Below are positions 8,701 through 16,658 of a stretch of DNA of 64,000 nucleotides, one piece after another; positions within the stretch are counted from its first letter, which is position 1; the number at the start of each line of letters is the position of its first letter. The stretch comes from Bog-257 sp963834135 (GTDB taxonomy: Bacteria; Acidobacteriota; Terriglobia; Terriglobales; Acidobacteriaceae), in contig CAWIAN010000006.1 of the NCBI GenBank assembly GCA_963834135.1, forward strand, positions 193,991 to 257,990. The letters are read 5' to 3'. Position numbers and translations under genes: made by a program. The notes beneath the pieces were generated by a model that was not told the origin of the DNA, did no database searches, and worked only from the letters and a program-made list of their open reading frames with translations.

Positions 8701-9942
8701 CTACTCGTACCGCAGGCTTTCGATGGGATCGAACTTTGCCGCCCGCGTTGCCGGCGCCGTGCCGAACAACACGCCCACCAGGCTCGATACCGCGACGGCG
8801 ATAATTACCGACCAGCCGGAAACCGGCACGCGGTAGTTGGTGATGAAGCGTACCGAGAAGGGTAGCGCCAGTCCGACGATGATGCCGACAATTCCACCGG
8901 ACAGCGAGATCAGGATCGCCTCCATCAGGAATTGCGCGCGAATCTCGCCTTTGGTCGCACCTACGGCCTTGCGCACGCCAATCTCGCGGGTGCGCGCGTT
9001 GACCGTCGCCAGCATGATGTTCATGATGCCCACGCCACTCACGATCAGCGTCAACACAGAAATCAGCAGCAGCACGGTGGTGAGCGTGTTGGCTGTCTTT
9101 GCGGCCACTGTAAGCAGTTGTGTCAGGTTGTCCACGCGGTAGACCGACTCAGGACGATGGCGCGATTGCAGCACCTCGCGAATCTGGCGTGTAGCTCGCG
9201 GAACCTCATTCGAATCCGAAACCGAGAAGAACAGCTGCTTCACCTGATCGGTGGGAGTAAAGTAGCGCGCCACCGTGTGCGGCACCAGGATAGTGTCTTC
9301 GGAGATCTCGGTCTGACCGAAGGTATCGACGCGCTCGCGAAAAACCCCGATCACGGTGAATGGCAGTCCGCTGAGCTTCACTTCCTTGCCGATCGCCTCA
9401 TCTTCCGAGCCGTAAAGTGTCAATGCCAGCTTCTGCGTGATGACTGCGACTTTGTTGCGGGCCTGGGTGTCTGAATCGTCGAAGAAGCGTCCGGCCAGCA
9501 CCTGGAGATTGCGCACATACAAGTATTCCCAGGAGACGCCAAGCACGAGAATGTCGCGCTCCTTGCCACCAGGAACTACAATGCGGTCGTGAAACTCGAT
9601 CATCGGCGACGCATTGCTGATGCCGGGCACTTGCTCGCGCACGGCGTTCAAATCGTCGAGCCGGAGATAGTCGCTGGTGTCGTTGCGGCCGTAGACACTG
9701 CCGCCCGCGTACTCGGCCACCATCATATTCGAACCGATGTTCTGAATTTGTTGCAACAGGTATTGCTTGCCGGTCAGGCCAATGGTTACCACCAGGATCA
9801 GTGACGCCGTCCCAATCACCATGCCCAGCGAGGTCAGGATGAAGCGCACCTTGCTGACCCGAAAGGTCTCGATGGCGACGGTAAGCGTCTCGCCAAAAAC
9901 GAGCTTGGGGTAACGGTGCTGATTTTGGGGTTTGCCGGCCAT
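8701..9942 (-). CDS. ABC transporter permease, MacB/FtsX family
   Basis: 413 residues with the MacB layout: an N-terminal membrane helix at about 35-60, a periplasmic core domain at about 60-270, and the FtsX domain with three helices at about 285-405 (ISVLTLIVSGVGIMNIM, then VGATKGEI, the coupling helix region). The last residues, FDPIESLRYE, are typical of the family. It would work with an ATPase to couple cytoplasmic ATP hydrolysis to a periplasmic task such as lipoprotein or peptide export. No ATPase or membrane-fusion gene is adjacent, so it is an orphan permease here. The start at 9942 has a short TAAGG upstream. Confidence 0.85.
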   Translation of the reverse strand: MAGKPQNQHRYPKLVFGETLTVAIETFRVSKVRFILTSLGMVIGTASLILVVTIGLTGKQYLLQQIQNIGSNMMVAEYAGGSVYGRNDTSDYLRLDDLNAVREQVPGISNASPMIEFHDRIVVPGGKERDILVLGVSWEYLYVRNLQVLAGRFFDDSDTQARNKVAVITQKLALTLYGSEDEAIGKEVKLSGLPFTVIGVFRERVDTFGQTEISEDTILVPHTVARYFTPTDQVKQLFFSVSDSNEVPRATRQIREVLQSRHRPESVYRVDNLTQLLTVAAKTANTLTTVLLLISVLTLIVSGVGIMNIMLATVNARTREIGVRKAVGATKGEIRAQFLMEAILISLSGGIVGIIVGLALPFSVRFITNYRVPVSGWSVIIAVAVSSLVGVLFGTAPATRAAKFDPIESLRYE

Positions 9943-10048
9943 GCCTTAGCTTTAGACTACTTCTTCGGCACGAGGGCTTCAATGGCGACGCTAAGGCTAC
10001 TCTGCCTGACGGCCACCTCGCTTGACTCCAACAACAGGCCTACTGGAC

Positions 10049-10069
10049 GGCACGGCTAAAAGCCGTGCC
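10049..10069. repeat. Intergenic hairpin repeat GGCACGGCT..AGCCGTGCC, copy 2
   Basis: The arms GGCACGGCT and AGCCGTGCC are perfect, with loop AAA, and are followed by CTTTCAAG as at copy 1 (3756-3775). It lies in the 9943-10156 gap between two divergent genes. Confidence 0.75.
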
Positions 10070-10156
10070 CTTTCAAGACTGTAACCAGCAGCTTCGTTGT
10101 TGAACCGCACTCCCCGGTGGTATCGTCAAGGTGGTGTCGCTCGACACTTCTAACTG

Positions 10157-11134
10157 ATGCAGTCGTCTCTCCAACGCCTCGCCTTTCCGCTGACTTTGTC
10201 GATATGCACGCTGTCTGCCCTGGCTGTCGGCCAGCAGGCGCAGCCTATCGGACAGCTCTATGCGAGCGATGCCAGCGTTAAGGGATCGGTAATGCTGGCG
10301 GGATCGGGGACCAGCGTCCTGAGCGGCTCATCGATCGAGGCCGGCACCCAGGCCGCGACCCTGAAACTCGAGCGCGGCGGCAGCCTGCTGGTGTGCGAGG
10401 GCACCAAGCTGTCGGTCACCTCCTCACAAAACGGAAGGCAGCTTCTGCTCAGTCTGAACAGCGGCAACCTGGAGCTGAATTATCCTCTCGGCACCGAGGC
10501 TGATACCTTGCTGACTCCCGACCTGCGACTGCTGATGCCGGGGCCGGGAACCGTCCACGTTGCCGTACGTGTCGCGCCGAATGGCGATACCTGTGTGCAG
10601 TCATTGCCGTGGAACGCCGCCGCCGTCGTCGTCTCCGAGAGCATGGGCGATGACACTTACCAGGTGAAGCCGGACGAGGCCGTGCTTTTCAAGGGTGGTC
10701 ATCTGAAGCAGGCCAGCCGCTCCAGCTCGAATTGCGGGTGTCCGAAGGAAGTTCGAACGCAGGAAGCGAAAGCTGCGCCTAGCGCGCCGGTCTCTTCGAC
10801 ACCAGCGCCGGCGGCCGCGACGCTTCCCCCGCCGTCGCATCCGCAGACGAATCAGCAGCTGGCTTCAGCCCCGCCGCCTGAGCAACACATGACGGCGGAC
10901 GCACCATTTATTTTTCACGGCGACGACCCCAGCCCCGATTTGCGGCCGATTGTGCTGACTCTGAAGCTGGAGAACACCAGGATCGTTCCGCTGGAGCCGA
11001 CCGTGTTGCCGCCTCCGTCTAACAACAAGAAGGCTCCCGCAGCCCAGAGTGCCCAGAATCAGCCGACGGATCAGAAGCAATCGCATGGCTTCTTCAGCAA
11101 GGTAGGAGCATTCTTCGCGTCGATATTTCACTAG
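10157..11134 (+). CDS. Secreted FecR-like domain protein
   Basis: A 325-residue protein with a signal peptide (hydrophobic segment at about 8-24, cut after a VGQQA-like site). Residues about 40-190 resemble a FecR-type beta domain: SGSSIEAGTQAATLKLERGGSLLVC followed by short strands, with polar repeats of the form used as a periplasmic sensor or surface domain. The C-terminal half is low-complexity, rich in Pro, Ala and Ser, and ends in a hydrophobic FFSKVGAFFASIFH. No sigma factor or TonB receptor partner is adjacent. The function is not known; the FecR similarity is a pattern judgement only. Confidence 0.6.
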   Translation: MQSSLQRLAFPLTLSICTLSALAVGQQAQPIGQLYASDASVKGSVMLAGSGTSVLSGSSIEAGTQAATLKLERGGSLLVCEGTKLSVTSSQNGRQLLLSLNSGNLELNYPLGTEADTLLTPDLRLLMPGPGTVHVAVRVAPNGDTCVQSLPWNAAAVVVSESMGDDTYQVKPDEAVLFKGGHLKQASRSSSNCGCPKEVRTQEAKAAPSAPVSSTPAPAAATLPPPSHPQTNQQLASAPPPEQHMTADAPFIFHGDDPSPDLRPIVLTLKLENTRIVPLEPTVLPPPSNNKKAPAAQSAQNQPTDQKQSHGFFSKVGAFFASIFH

Positions 11135-11147
11135 GCCCCGTCAACTA

Positions 11148-11285
11148 TGGGCCATGAGCTCTGAGCTACGGCCGTGACTTAAATCCGGCGCATAGCTCGC
11201 GTCGCAGGCGAAGCGCAGTTGGTTCTGCCCGGCCACAACTCGTGGGCAGATGTGTAGAGAGATTTAGCCCACAGCTCATGGCTCA
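11148..11285. repeat. Inverted repeat flanking the sppA promoter region
   Basis: TGGGCCATGAGCT at 11148-11160 matches the reverse complement of 11273-11285 at 12 of 13 positions. The arms are 112 bp apart and bracket the gap upstream of sppA. Their role is unknown; they may be remnants of a dispersed repeat. Confidence 0.4.
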
Positions 11286-11316
11286 CGGCAGCTGTTCTGC
11301 TACACTTGCCCTTTCT

Positions 11317-12228
11317 ATGCCCGATCAGCCGCGTTCCCGCATGTTCCTCTGGGTCTTGCTTGGCGGAGGAGCGTTTTTCCTGTTCCTCGTCGGCATCTTC
11401 GCGCTGGTTTACTTCTCGGTGCGTTCGCAGCAGAAGAGCAGCTTTAGTGGATTCGGCGACAAGATCGGCGTCGTCGATCTTGAGGGCGTGATCCTCGATC
11501 CCAAGGATGTCATCGAGCAACTGGAGAAGTTCTCTGATGACAGTTCGATTAAAGCCATCATCATCCATGTGAACTCGCCCGGCGGCGGAGCGGCAGCCTC
11601 AGAGGAAATTTATCGCGAGGTCATGCGCATTCGCGACAAGAATAAAAAGCCTGTGGTCGCTTCCATCGAGACCGTCGGCGCCAGCGGCGCGTACTACGTT
11701 TCCTCGGCAACCAGCAAGATCTTCGCCGATGACGCCAGCATTGTGGGCTCCATCGGTGTAATTGCCGAGTGGTACAACTACGAAGAGCTGCTGAAGTGGG
11801 CCAAGCTCCAGCAGATCACGATTAAGGCGGGCGAATTCAAAGATGTCGGATCGCCGACGCGTCCGATGACTCCTGAAGAGCGTGCCTACATGCAGAGCCT
11901 GATCGATAACATGCACTCGCAGTTCATCCACAGCGTCGCTATCGGCCGCAAGATGAAAGACGATCAGATCCTTCCCTTAGCCAACGGCAAGGTTTGGACG
12001 GGACAGGAGGCTTTGCCTCTAAAGCTGATCGACCAGATCGGGGACTTTCGCGCCGCCGTCGAGGACACCGCAAAGTCAGTGGGGATCAAGGGCGAGCCCA
12101 CGTTGGTGCATCCCGAGAAGGACCGTAAGAGCGTGCTTGACCTATTGTTTGGCGACCTATCTGAATATTTGCCTGACCGCGCAAAGCTGATGCAAACCAA
12201 TATAGGTTTCTATTACCTTTGGAAGTAG
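11317..12228 (+). CDS. sppA: Signal peptide peptidase SppA (short, 36K type)
   Basis: A 303-residue membrane-anchored serine protease of family S49 that degrades leftover signal peptides. It has one N-terminal membrane helix at about 10-34. The catalytic dyad is visible: Ser123 in VGASGAYYVSS and Lys175 in AGEFKDVGSP. The 52-residue spacing equals that of the characterised Bacillus SppA (Ser147/Lys199). The oxyanion loop is NSPGGG at about 86-91. The ATG at 11317 is chosen because upstream in-frame codons are not conserved. It stands alone, 178 bp before the HU/IHF gene. Confidence 0.9.
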   Translation: MPDQPRSRMFLWVLLGGGAFFLFLVGIFALVYFSVRSQQKSSFSGFGDKIGVVDLEGVILDPKDVIEQLEKFSDDSSIKAIIIHVNSPGGGAAASEEIYREVMRIRDKNKKPVVASIETVGASGAYYVSSATSKIFADDASIVGSIGVIAEWYNYEELLKWAKLQQITIKAGEFKDVGSPTRPMTPEERAYMQSLIDNMHSQFIHSVAIGRKMKDDQILPLANGKVWTGQEALPLKLIDQIGDFRAAVEDTAKSVGIKGEPTLVHPEKDRKSVLDLLFGDLSEYLPDRAKLMQTNIGFYYLWK

Positions 12229-12406
12229 TGTGTGGTTGGGAACCTATTGTATTTCGGCAAGTTCAATGTAAACTTCTACTTGCCAACCCGATTGCAATTT
12301 GAGAGTATCCGTTGTACCGCCGGAGGACTGGCGGTCGCCGAACCTACCTTGGGCTGGGGTGGGCCAGGAAAAATGTGACTTTGCGTCGCGACGAGGGGCG
12401 TGCCAG

Positions 12407-12754
12407 ATGACCAAGGCTGACTTGATCGATGAAGTTTCCCGGCTGACCGAACTCACCCGTAAAGATAGTGAGGTCATCGTCGAGACAATCTTCGAGAGCG
12501 TGGTGCGCTCATTGCGCGCCGGCGACAAGATCGAGATCCGCGGCTTTGGCAGCTTCCGCACCCGCCAGCGCAAGCCCCGCGTCGGCCGCAACCCCAAGAC
12601 CGGCGATCGCGTGGAAGTTCCGGCGAAGAAAATTCCCTTCTTCAAGCCCAGCAAAGAGCTGAAGGACATGGTGAACAGCTATGTCGACGCACCCGGCCAG
12701 GCGCCCGCAGTTCAGGCTCCCCCGGCAGACGGCAACGGCGCTGGAAATCTGTAG
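12407..12754 (+). CDS. HU/IHF family nucleoid protein (IHF-beta-like)
   Basis: 115 residues. The first 90 are a complete HU/IHF fold: MTKADLIDEVS at the start, then GDKIEIRGFGSF, then the DNA-intercalating arm RKPRVGRNPKTGD with its Pro tip, then VPAKKIPFFKPSKEL. It would bend DNA as a dimer. The order and arm sequence look closer to IHF subunit beta than to HU. A Pro/Ala/Gly-rich tail of about 20 residues follows, which standard members lack. The ATG at 12407 has GGGG about ten bases upstream. Downstream lies a long repeat-rich gap. Confidence 0.88.
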   Translation: MTKADLIDEVSRLTELTRKDSEVIVETIFESVVRSLRAGDKIEIRGFGSFRTRQRKPRVGRNPKTGDRVEVPAKKIPFFKPSKELKDMVNSYVDAPGQAPAVQAPPADGNGAGNL

Positions 12755-13382
12755 AATTCCGGCTGTTGGCTCTCAAGGAGTATCCGAAAACTCCAACCTA
12801 CTTCGTGGTTCGTCAAAGATGAAGGTGTCATTCCTGGGGTCGCTTGCGTTCTAAAGCGACGAGACGCCTGCATTCCGCTCTAATCGATTCCCGAACCCGG
12901 CCCCAGGCGGGGTGGCTTCCCTTTGAGCCCGGGCGGCAGCCAGGGTAACGTTCACGATAATCTTCTGAGCCCTTCACAGGCGACACATGTGCTGCCGACT
13001 TAACAGGCTGCCGAGAAAGTCGAATCAGTCGGCTCGTCGGACTGAAGTCCGCCTCGCCCGAGGTCAAAAGTAAGAGACTTATCGGTACGGCTGAAGCCGT
13101 GCCCTGACACCAAGCTCACGTTGCGAGAGTTTTCCAGCAGCCTGTTGAGCGGACTCTGGGCGAGAGTTTTCCAGCAACCCGTTAATCCGGCTCTGGCTTT
13201 CCATCGCGCGGCGTGAAGCGGGCAAGGCCCGCACTACCCGATCTCTCGCGGGCGAGCAGCAACATATCCGATCTCTCGCCGGCGAGCAGACAACATTTAC
13301 CCAGTCAGATACACGCGAGTGGCGCCACTACCCGATCCATTACCCGCAAGTCCCACAGACTTTGCGCGGTAAAAGGGAGAGC
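12755..13382. repeat. Repeat-rich intergenic region (628 bp)
   Basis: No gene is supported here, but several repeats are. (1) The GGTACGGCT..AGCCGTGCC hairpin is at 13084-13103. (2) A direct repeat of about 35 bp starting CGAGAGTTTTCCAGCA is at 13124 and 13161, 37 bp apart. (3) TAACAGGCTGCCGAGAAAGT at 13001-13020 is an inverted relative of repeat 2 (compare CCAGCAGCCTGTT). (4) A direct repeat CGATCTCTCGCSGGCGAGCAG is at 13239 and 13269, period 30, each with an internal CTCGC/GCGAG dyad. It sits between the IHF-like gene and the end of tatA. Confidence 0.7.
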
Positions 13383-13559
13383 CTACTTCACCGTTGTGTC
13401 TTCCGCTTCGGTGGGACTGGTGCGCACCGTGTCTTTGAAGGCGCGAATCCCATCTCCCAATCCCTTACCCAACTCGGGTAATTTCTTGGGGCCGAAGACC
13501 AGCAGCGCGATAAACAGGATTACCAGTAAGTGCATGGGTTGAAACAGACCTTCAAGCAT
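13383..13559 (-). CDS. tatA: Twin-arginine translocase subunit TatA/E
   Basis: A 58-residue protein with the TatA layout: a short periplasmic N-terminus, one membrane helix at residues about 5-22, the hinge FGPKKLPELGKGLG, then an amphipathic helix and an acidic tail. TatA oligomers form the translocation site for folded Tat substrates. The start at 13559 is fixed by the ribosome binding site AGGAG six bases upstream. It lies 51 bp downstream of, and on the same strand as, a gene for a Tat-signal protein, so the two may be co-transcribed. tatB and tatC are not in the window. Confidence 0.92.
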   Translation of the reverse strand: MLEGLFQPMHLLVILFIALLVFGPKKLPELGKGLGDGIRAFKDTVRTSPTEAEDTTVK

Positions 13560-13610
13560 CGGAATTCTCCTAGGGCTGCATCCCGCGATGCAGCCCATTG
13601 CTGATTGTGC

Positions 13611-14516
13611 CTAGTAAAGCGTGCTATCCGGTAACTGAATCTGGATGTTCGCCGACAGCGCTACGCTTCCTTGATTGGCCAGCGCCGTCTGGAACGAATA
13701 GGCCGGTCCAGTGGACGGGTTGAGGAAAGGTGCGAGCGCATCCTCGGCAGAATTTGGGCCGTGCGCCAGACTGGTCAGCCCATCGGTCTGCTCGTACGCC
13801 TTGTTGTTCGCCGGGTTCACATTTCCGATGACGCGTCCCAGGACGCGATGCTCGGATTCGACGCAGCCGATGGATGCAGCCACCTTGGCGAAATATTCGA
13901 GCTGATCAGCGGTATAACCCGAAGCTCCATTCACCGCGAGCACGGCAAATTCCTGGGCAGCGACCAGATACGCGCCGATAAATGCATTCTCCAGTGCGTC
14001 CAGAATGGCCAGGAATGGGGTCAGCGTGTCGAAGGTTCCGGTCGGAAAATAAAACGTCTGATACGGATCCTGGCCGGACGAACCGATTCCCAGGAGGCTG
14101 CGCATCAGGTTGGCATGATAGATCTCCTCCATAAACGCGGCCTGCAAGTACTGGACGTTGCCGATGTTTGAATCGTTCGGGTTTGGATGGTGCGGCGTGC
14201 CGCCGGGGCCGGCGAGATTCGGATCCTGAATCACCGCTCCCGTCAGGCCGTTGTAATAGAAAGTGGTAGCCAAGTCCTCGGCGACGAGGGCGGCGGTGAA
14301 AATGTCGGTGGGAGTGTCGTGAATGGCTGTGGGAGCTTTACGGGTGCCAGTGACAGCGCTGTTGCCCGCTGGGAGGCCGCTTCCAAATAGCGGACTCAAA
14401 CTGCCGCCGATCAGTCCGGCGGATGCAACTCCCAGCCCTGCCATTCCAGTGCCTTTGAGAAAGTTGCGACGATTGAGAGCCTTCTGCGTGAGGTTCGTGA
14501 TCTCGGCCCAATCCAT
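13611..14516 (-). CDS. Tat-exported ferritin-like domain protein
   Basis: 301 residues. The N-terminus has a twin-arginine signal, RRNFLKGTG at about residue 17, followed by a Gly/Ala-rich hydrophobic stretch. The mature part resembles the Ferritin_2 (PF13668-like) group: EDLATTFYYNGLTG at about 80 and MEEIYHANLM at about 130 give acidic/His helix residues typical of a four-helix di-iron bundle, with a third Glu/His set in CVESEHR. Substrate and activity are unknown. The ribosome binding site is AGGAGA, eight bases before ATG 14516. Its position directly upstream of tatA fits export by the Tat route. Confidence 0.8.
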   Translation of the reverse strand: MDWAEITNLTQKALNRRNFLKGTGMAGLGVASAGLIGGSLSPLFGSGLPAGNSAVTGTRKAPTAIHDTPTDIFTAALVAEDLATTFYYNGLTGAVIQDPNLAGPGGTPHHPNPNDSNIGNVQYLQAAFMEEIYHANLMRSLLGIGSSGQDPYQTFYFPTGTFDTLTPFLAILDALENAFIGAYLVAAQEFAVLAVNGASGYTADQLEYFAKVAASIGCVESEHRVLGRVIGNVNPANNKAYEQTDGLTSLAHGPNSAEDALAPFLNPSTGPAYSFQTALANQGSVALSANIQIQLPDSTLY

Positions 14517-14743
14517 AAGTTATCTCCTGTAGCGAGGTGGAGTTGGAAGGCGAGACGGCTGAAAGCGGGCGCAATCGGGATAACCGTCTGCCTTCCGGAG
14601 TGAGTACGCCCTCCGGCGACAGGTGGATTGACAAAGGTTGAAGTTATTTTCCCGGATCAAACAGACCGGCGGCAGTCAGCGGAAATTCACGCACGTGTAA
14701 CGTTAGTTGCGTTACTCGGCGCTAACGAGAGCGCGCACTCCTT

Positions 14744-14771
14744 TTGACAAACATTCTCCCAACGGCATAAT
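14744..14771 (+). promoter_or_regulatory. Sigma70-type promoter for the UPF0114 gene
   Basis: TTGACA at 14744-14749 and CATAAT at 14766-14771 are spaced 16 bp apart, with transcription expected near 14778, about 46 bases before ATG 14824. Just upstream, 14697-14715 is a dyad with arms GTAACG and CGTTAC that could bind a regulator. Confidence 0.6.
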
Positions 14772-14823
14772 TGTGCAGCGCTGCCGCCTTCAAAGACGGC
14801 CGCCGATCGATCGAGGACACTTC

Positions 14824-15345
14824 ATGATGTTCGACCGCAAAATCGAAAACTGGTTACTGGCCGCCCGCTGGCTCTTGCTTCCGTTCTACGCGGTTCTACT
14901 GGTAGCACTGGTGCCGCTGTTCTTCATGCTCGCTCGCGAGTTTCGGCACCTGATGCCGCTGGCCTTCGGTGGGGCCGAGACCGATGTCGTGCTGGCCATG
15001 CTGGCAATGTTGGATCTAGTTCTGCTGGCGAACCTGGTGATGATGGTAGCTGTCTCCAGCTTTGAAAGTTATGTCTCGCGCATCCAAGTCGGAGCGGGCG
15101 ACGACAAACCCGAATGGCTGGGCAAATTAGACAGTGGAGGCGTAAAGGTAAAGGTCGCTGTTTCGATTACGCTAATTGCAGCGGTAAGTTTGCTGCGCGA
15201 TTTCATGAAAGAGGAATCGCCGCGCGATTTGATTTTCTCCGCAGCCGTTGTCCTGAGCTTCTGCATCATGTCGTTCATGATCGCCAGAACCGGCGGCCAC
15301 CCTGCTCCAAACAGCGATGCGTCCCTAAACGATGAAAAACACTAA
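14824..15345 (+). CDS. UPF0114 (YqhA-like) membrane protein
   Basis: A 173-residue protein with three to four membrane helices (about 10-35, 55-85, 110-130 and 135-155) and family landmarks: LLAARWLLLPFY near the start, VAVSSFESYVSRI in the middle and KVKVAVSITLIAAVSLL after it. These match UPF0114/YqhA, a widespread inner-membrane family without an agreed function. The ATG at 14824 follows GAGGA at a normal distance. A promoter is visible at 14744-14771. It is followed by the YtxH-like gene on the same strand after 179 bp. Confidence 0.8.
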   Translation: MMFDRKIENWLLAARWLLLPFYAVLLVALVPLFFMLAREFRHLMPLAFGGAETDVVLAMLAMLDLVLLANLVMMVAVSSFESYVSRIQVGAGDDKPEWLGKLDSGGVKVKVAVSITLIAAVSLLRDFMKEESPRDLIFSAAVVLSFCIMSFMIARTGGHPAPNSDASLNDEKH

Positions 15346-15524
15346 TACCGCAGGATTCTGGAAATCAGGCTGCTGATTACTGCGTCGATAGAAAAGCCGG
15401 AATATGCGATCTTCGGCAAACTCGGCTTCCAGTGCCGGGCATCATACCTGTGTCCGACAGGAACGCCCTTCTTGCTCCAGGGCCAGGTCTGGGCAGCACA
15501 CGTTGACATTTTAGGGAGGACGAT

Positions 15525-15839
15525 ATGAAGAGTTTTCTGGTTGGGCTGGGGCTGGGAGTTGGCCTCGGTCTTCTGTTTGCCCCCATGAGCGGGGAAGAGA
15601 CGCGCACCAATCTGGCAGATCGAGCCAGTGATCTGGCAAGCTCTGCGCGTGACACTTACGAACAGGGTCGCGATCGCATGCAACGCGGCGTGGAAAGCAT
15701 TCGCGGCACCGCCGAGCGGGCCGCAGGTCAGGTGCGCAACACGGTTAGTGACACGGTAAGCCAAGTGCGCAATACGGTGAACGATACCGTGCGTGCTACC
15801 GGCACGGAGAGCGGCTCGCCGCTCCGTCAGACAACATAA
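15525..15839 (+). CDS. YtxH-like stress-associated membrane protein
   Basis: 104 residues. The N-terminal helix is a glycine-rich GLGLGVGLGLLFAP, followed by MSGEETR, which is the YtxH (PF12732) pattern. The remainder is a polar, heptad-like helix with repeated RNTVSDTVSQVRNTVNDTV units. Family members are induced by general stress in Firmicutes. GGGAGG precedes the ATG at 15525. The stop is followed by an intrinsic terminator at 15871-15908, so it is likely a single-gene transcript. Confidence 0.72.
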   Translation: MKSFLVGLGLGVGLGLLFAPMSGEETRTNLADRASDLASSARDTYEQGRDRMQRGVESIRGTAERAAGQVRNTVSDTVSQVRNTVNDTVRATGTESGSPLRQTT

Positions 15840-15870
15840 GCGCTGCGCACGCTAAGATCTCTCCTCAGGC

Positions 15871-15908
15871 GGGCGGGTAACTCAGTTGAGTTGCTCGCCC
15901 ATTTTTCT
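15871..15908 (+). terminator. Intrinsic terminator after the YtxH-like gene
   Basis: The stem arms are GGGCGGGTAACTC (15871-15883) and GAGTTGCTCGCCC (15888-15900), paired at 11 of 13 positions, with loop AGTT and a following ATTTTTCTT tract. It lies 31 bases after the stop codon at 15839. Confidence 0.8.
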
Positions 15909-16005
15909 TGCTCGCACGAATCGTCGCCAATCGGTTTTCCCCGCCCGCCGACATAACTCGCCGCAAACATTTATCCTAGGCATTCATATTGTGGAGGATT
16001 CTTAC

Positions 16006-16269
16006 ATGCAGGTTCTCGAGAACTGGCAACCTAAGGGCGTTACGGTTTACATGGATGACAAACGCTTCATAAACTGCGTGCTCACCGAATGCCGCCTGGT
16101 ATACGGTGGCGGCGACGTTACTTGGGAGAACACGCAGTTCGTCAACTGCCAGCTCACCTTCGACGGCGCTGCCCAGCGCACGGTCGCCTATTTGCAGAAC
16201 TTCGGCCTGATGCGTCCGCCGGAGAAGCAGGGTGCGCCTGTCATCCAGTCGAATTCCGGAGTGAACTAA
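16006..16269 (+). CDS. Hypothetical protein, 87 residues
   Basis: Not recognised. ATG 16006 has a good ribosome binding site, GTGGAGG, twelve bases upstream. The sequence has a pattern reminiscent of short right-handed beta-helix or pentapeptide repeats (FINCVLTECRLVYGG then FVNCQLTFDG), which suggests two or three beta-helix coils rather than an enzyme. No signal peptide or membrane segment is seen. It is isolated, with a terminator upstream and a 389-bp gap downstream. Confidence 0.6.
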   Translation: MQVLENWQPKGVTVYMDDKRFINCVLTECRLVYGGGDVTWENTQFVNCQLTFDGAAQRTVAYLQNFGLMRPPEKQGAPVIQSNSGVN

Positions 16270-16658
16270 GGAAGCTGTCAGCCCTCAGCCGTCGGCTCTC
16301 AGCTACTGCTCGCCAATCTGGCGACTTCCCCGTGACGGCAGCAGTTGTCGTGGTGAGAGCGTGCGAGCCGACAATTTGTATGCACAAACCCGATCCAGGT
16401 TAAGAGCACAGCCTGGTGTCGAAGTAGCCATACGTCTGTGCGACTCGGCCCGGCAAGGCTCCTCCGCCCCGTCCACTTCCTACCGGCGAACTCACGCCTC
16501 TCCTCTGTCATCTTCCCAGGCGTGGAGTTCCGGCGTACACTCCTGCTGAAGACCGACCTTTCCTTCCTGATCAGTTCTGTACGCCATTTGCGGCACCTGC
16601 CGCCGATTGCGAAGGGAACGCCCAGGGCTCCGCCGAACATTTCTTCCTGGAGGTTGCG
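16270..16658. other. Intergenic gap upstream of the ammonium transporter (389 bp)
   Basis: The region begins with imperfect palindromic matter (CAGCCCTCAGCCGTCGGCTC near 16277). It has no good sigma54 or sigma70 match, although GGCAC and TTGCG strings are present at wrong spacing near 16590-16610. No gene is supported. Confidence 0.4.

Noticed and set aside
13239..13296. Two copies of a repeat with 30-bp period, like a minimal CRISPR
   Set aside because: There are only two copies, with no distinct spacers, no third repeat and no cas genes. It is treated as a direct repeat.
16590..16620. Possible sigma54 promoter of the ammonium transporter (GGCAC and TTGCG near each other)
   Set aside because: The GG-GC spacing is wrong (about 15 bases instead of 10).
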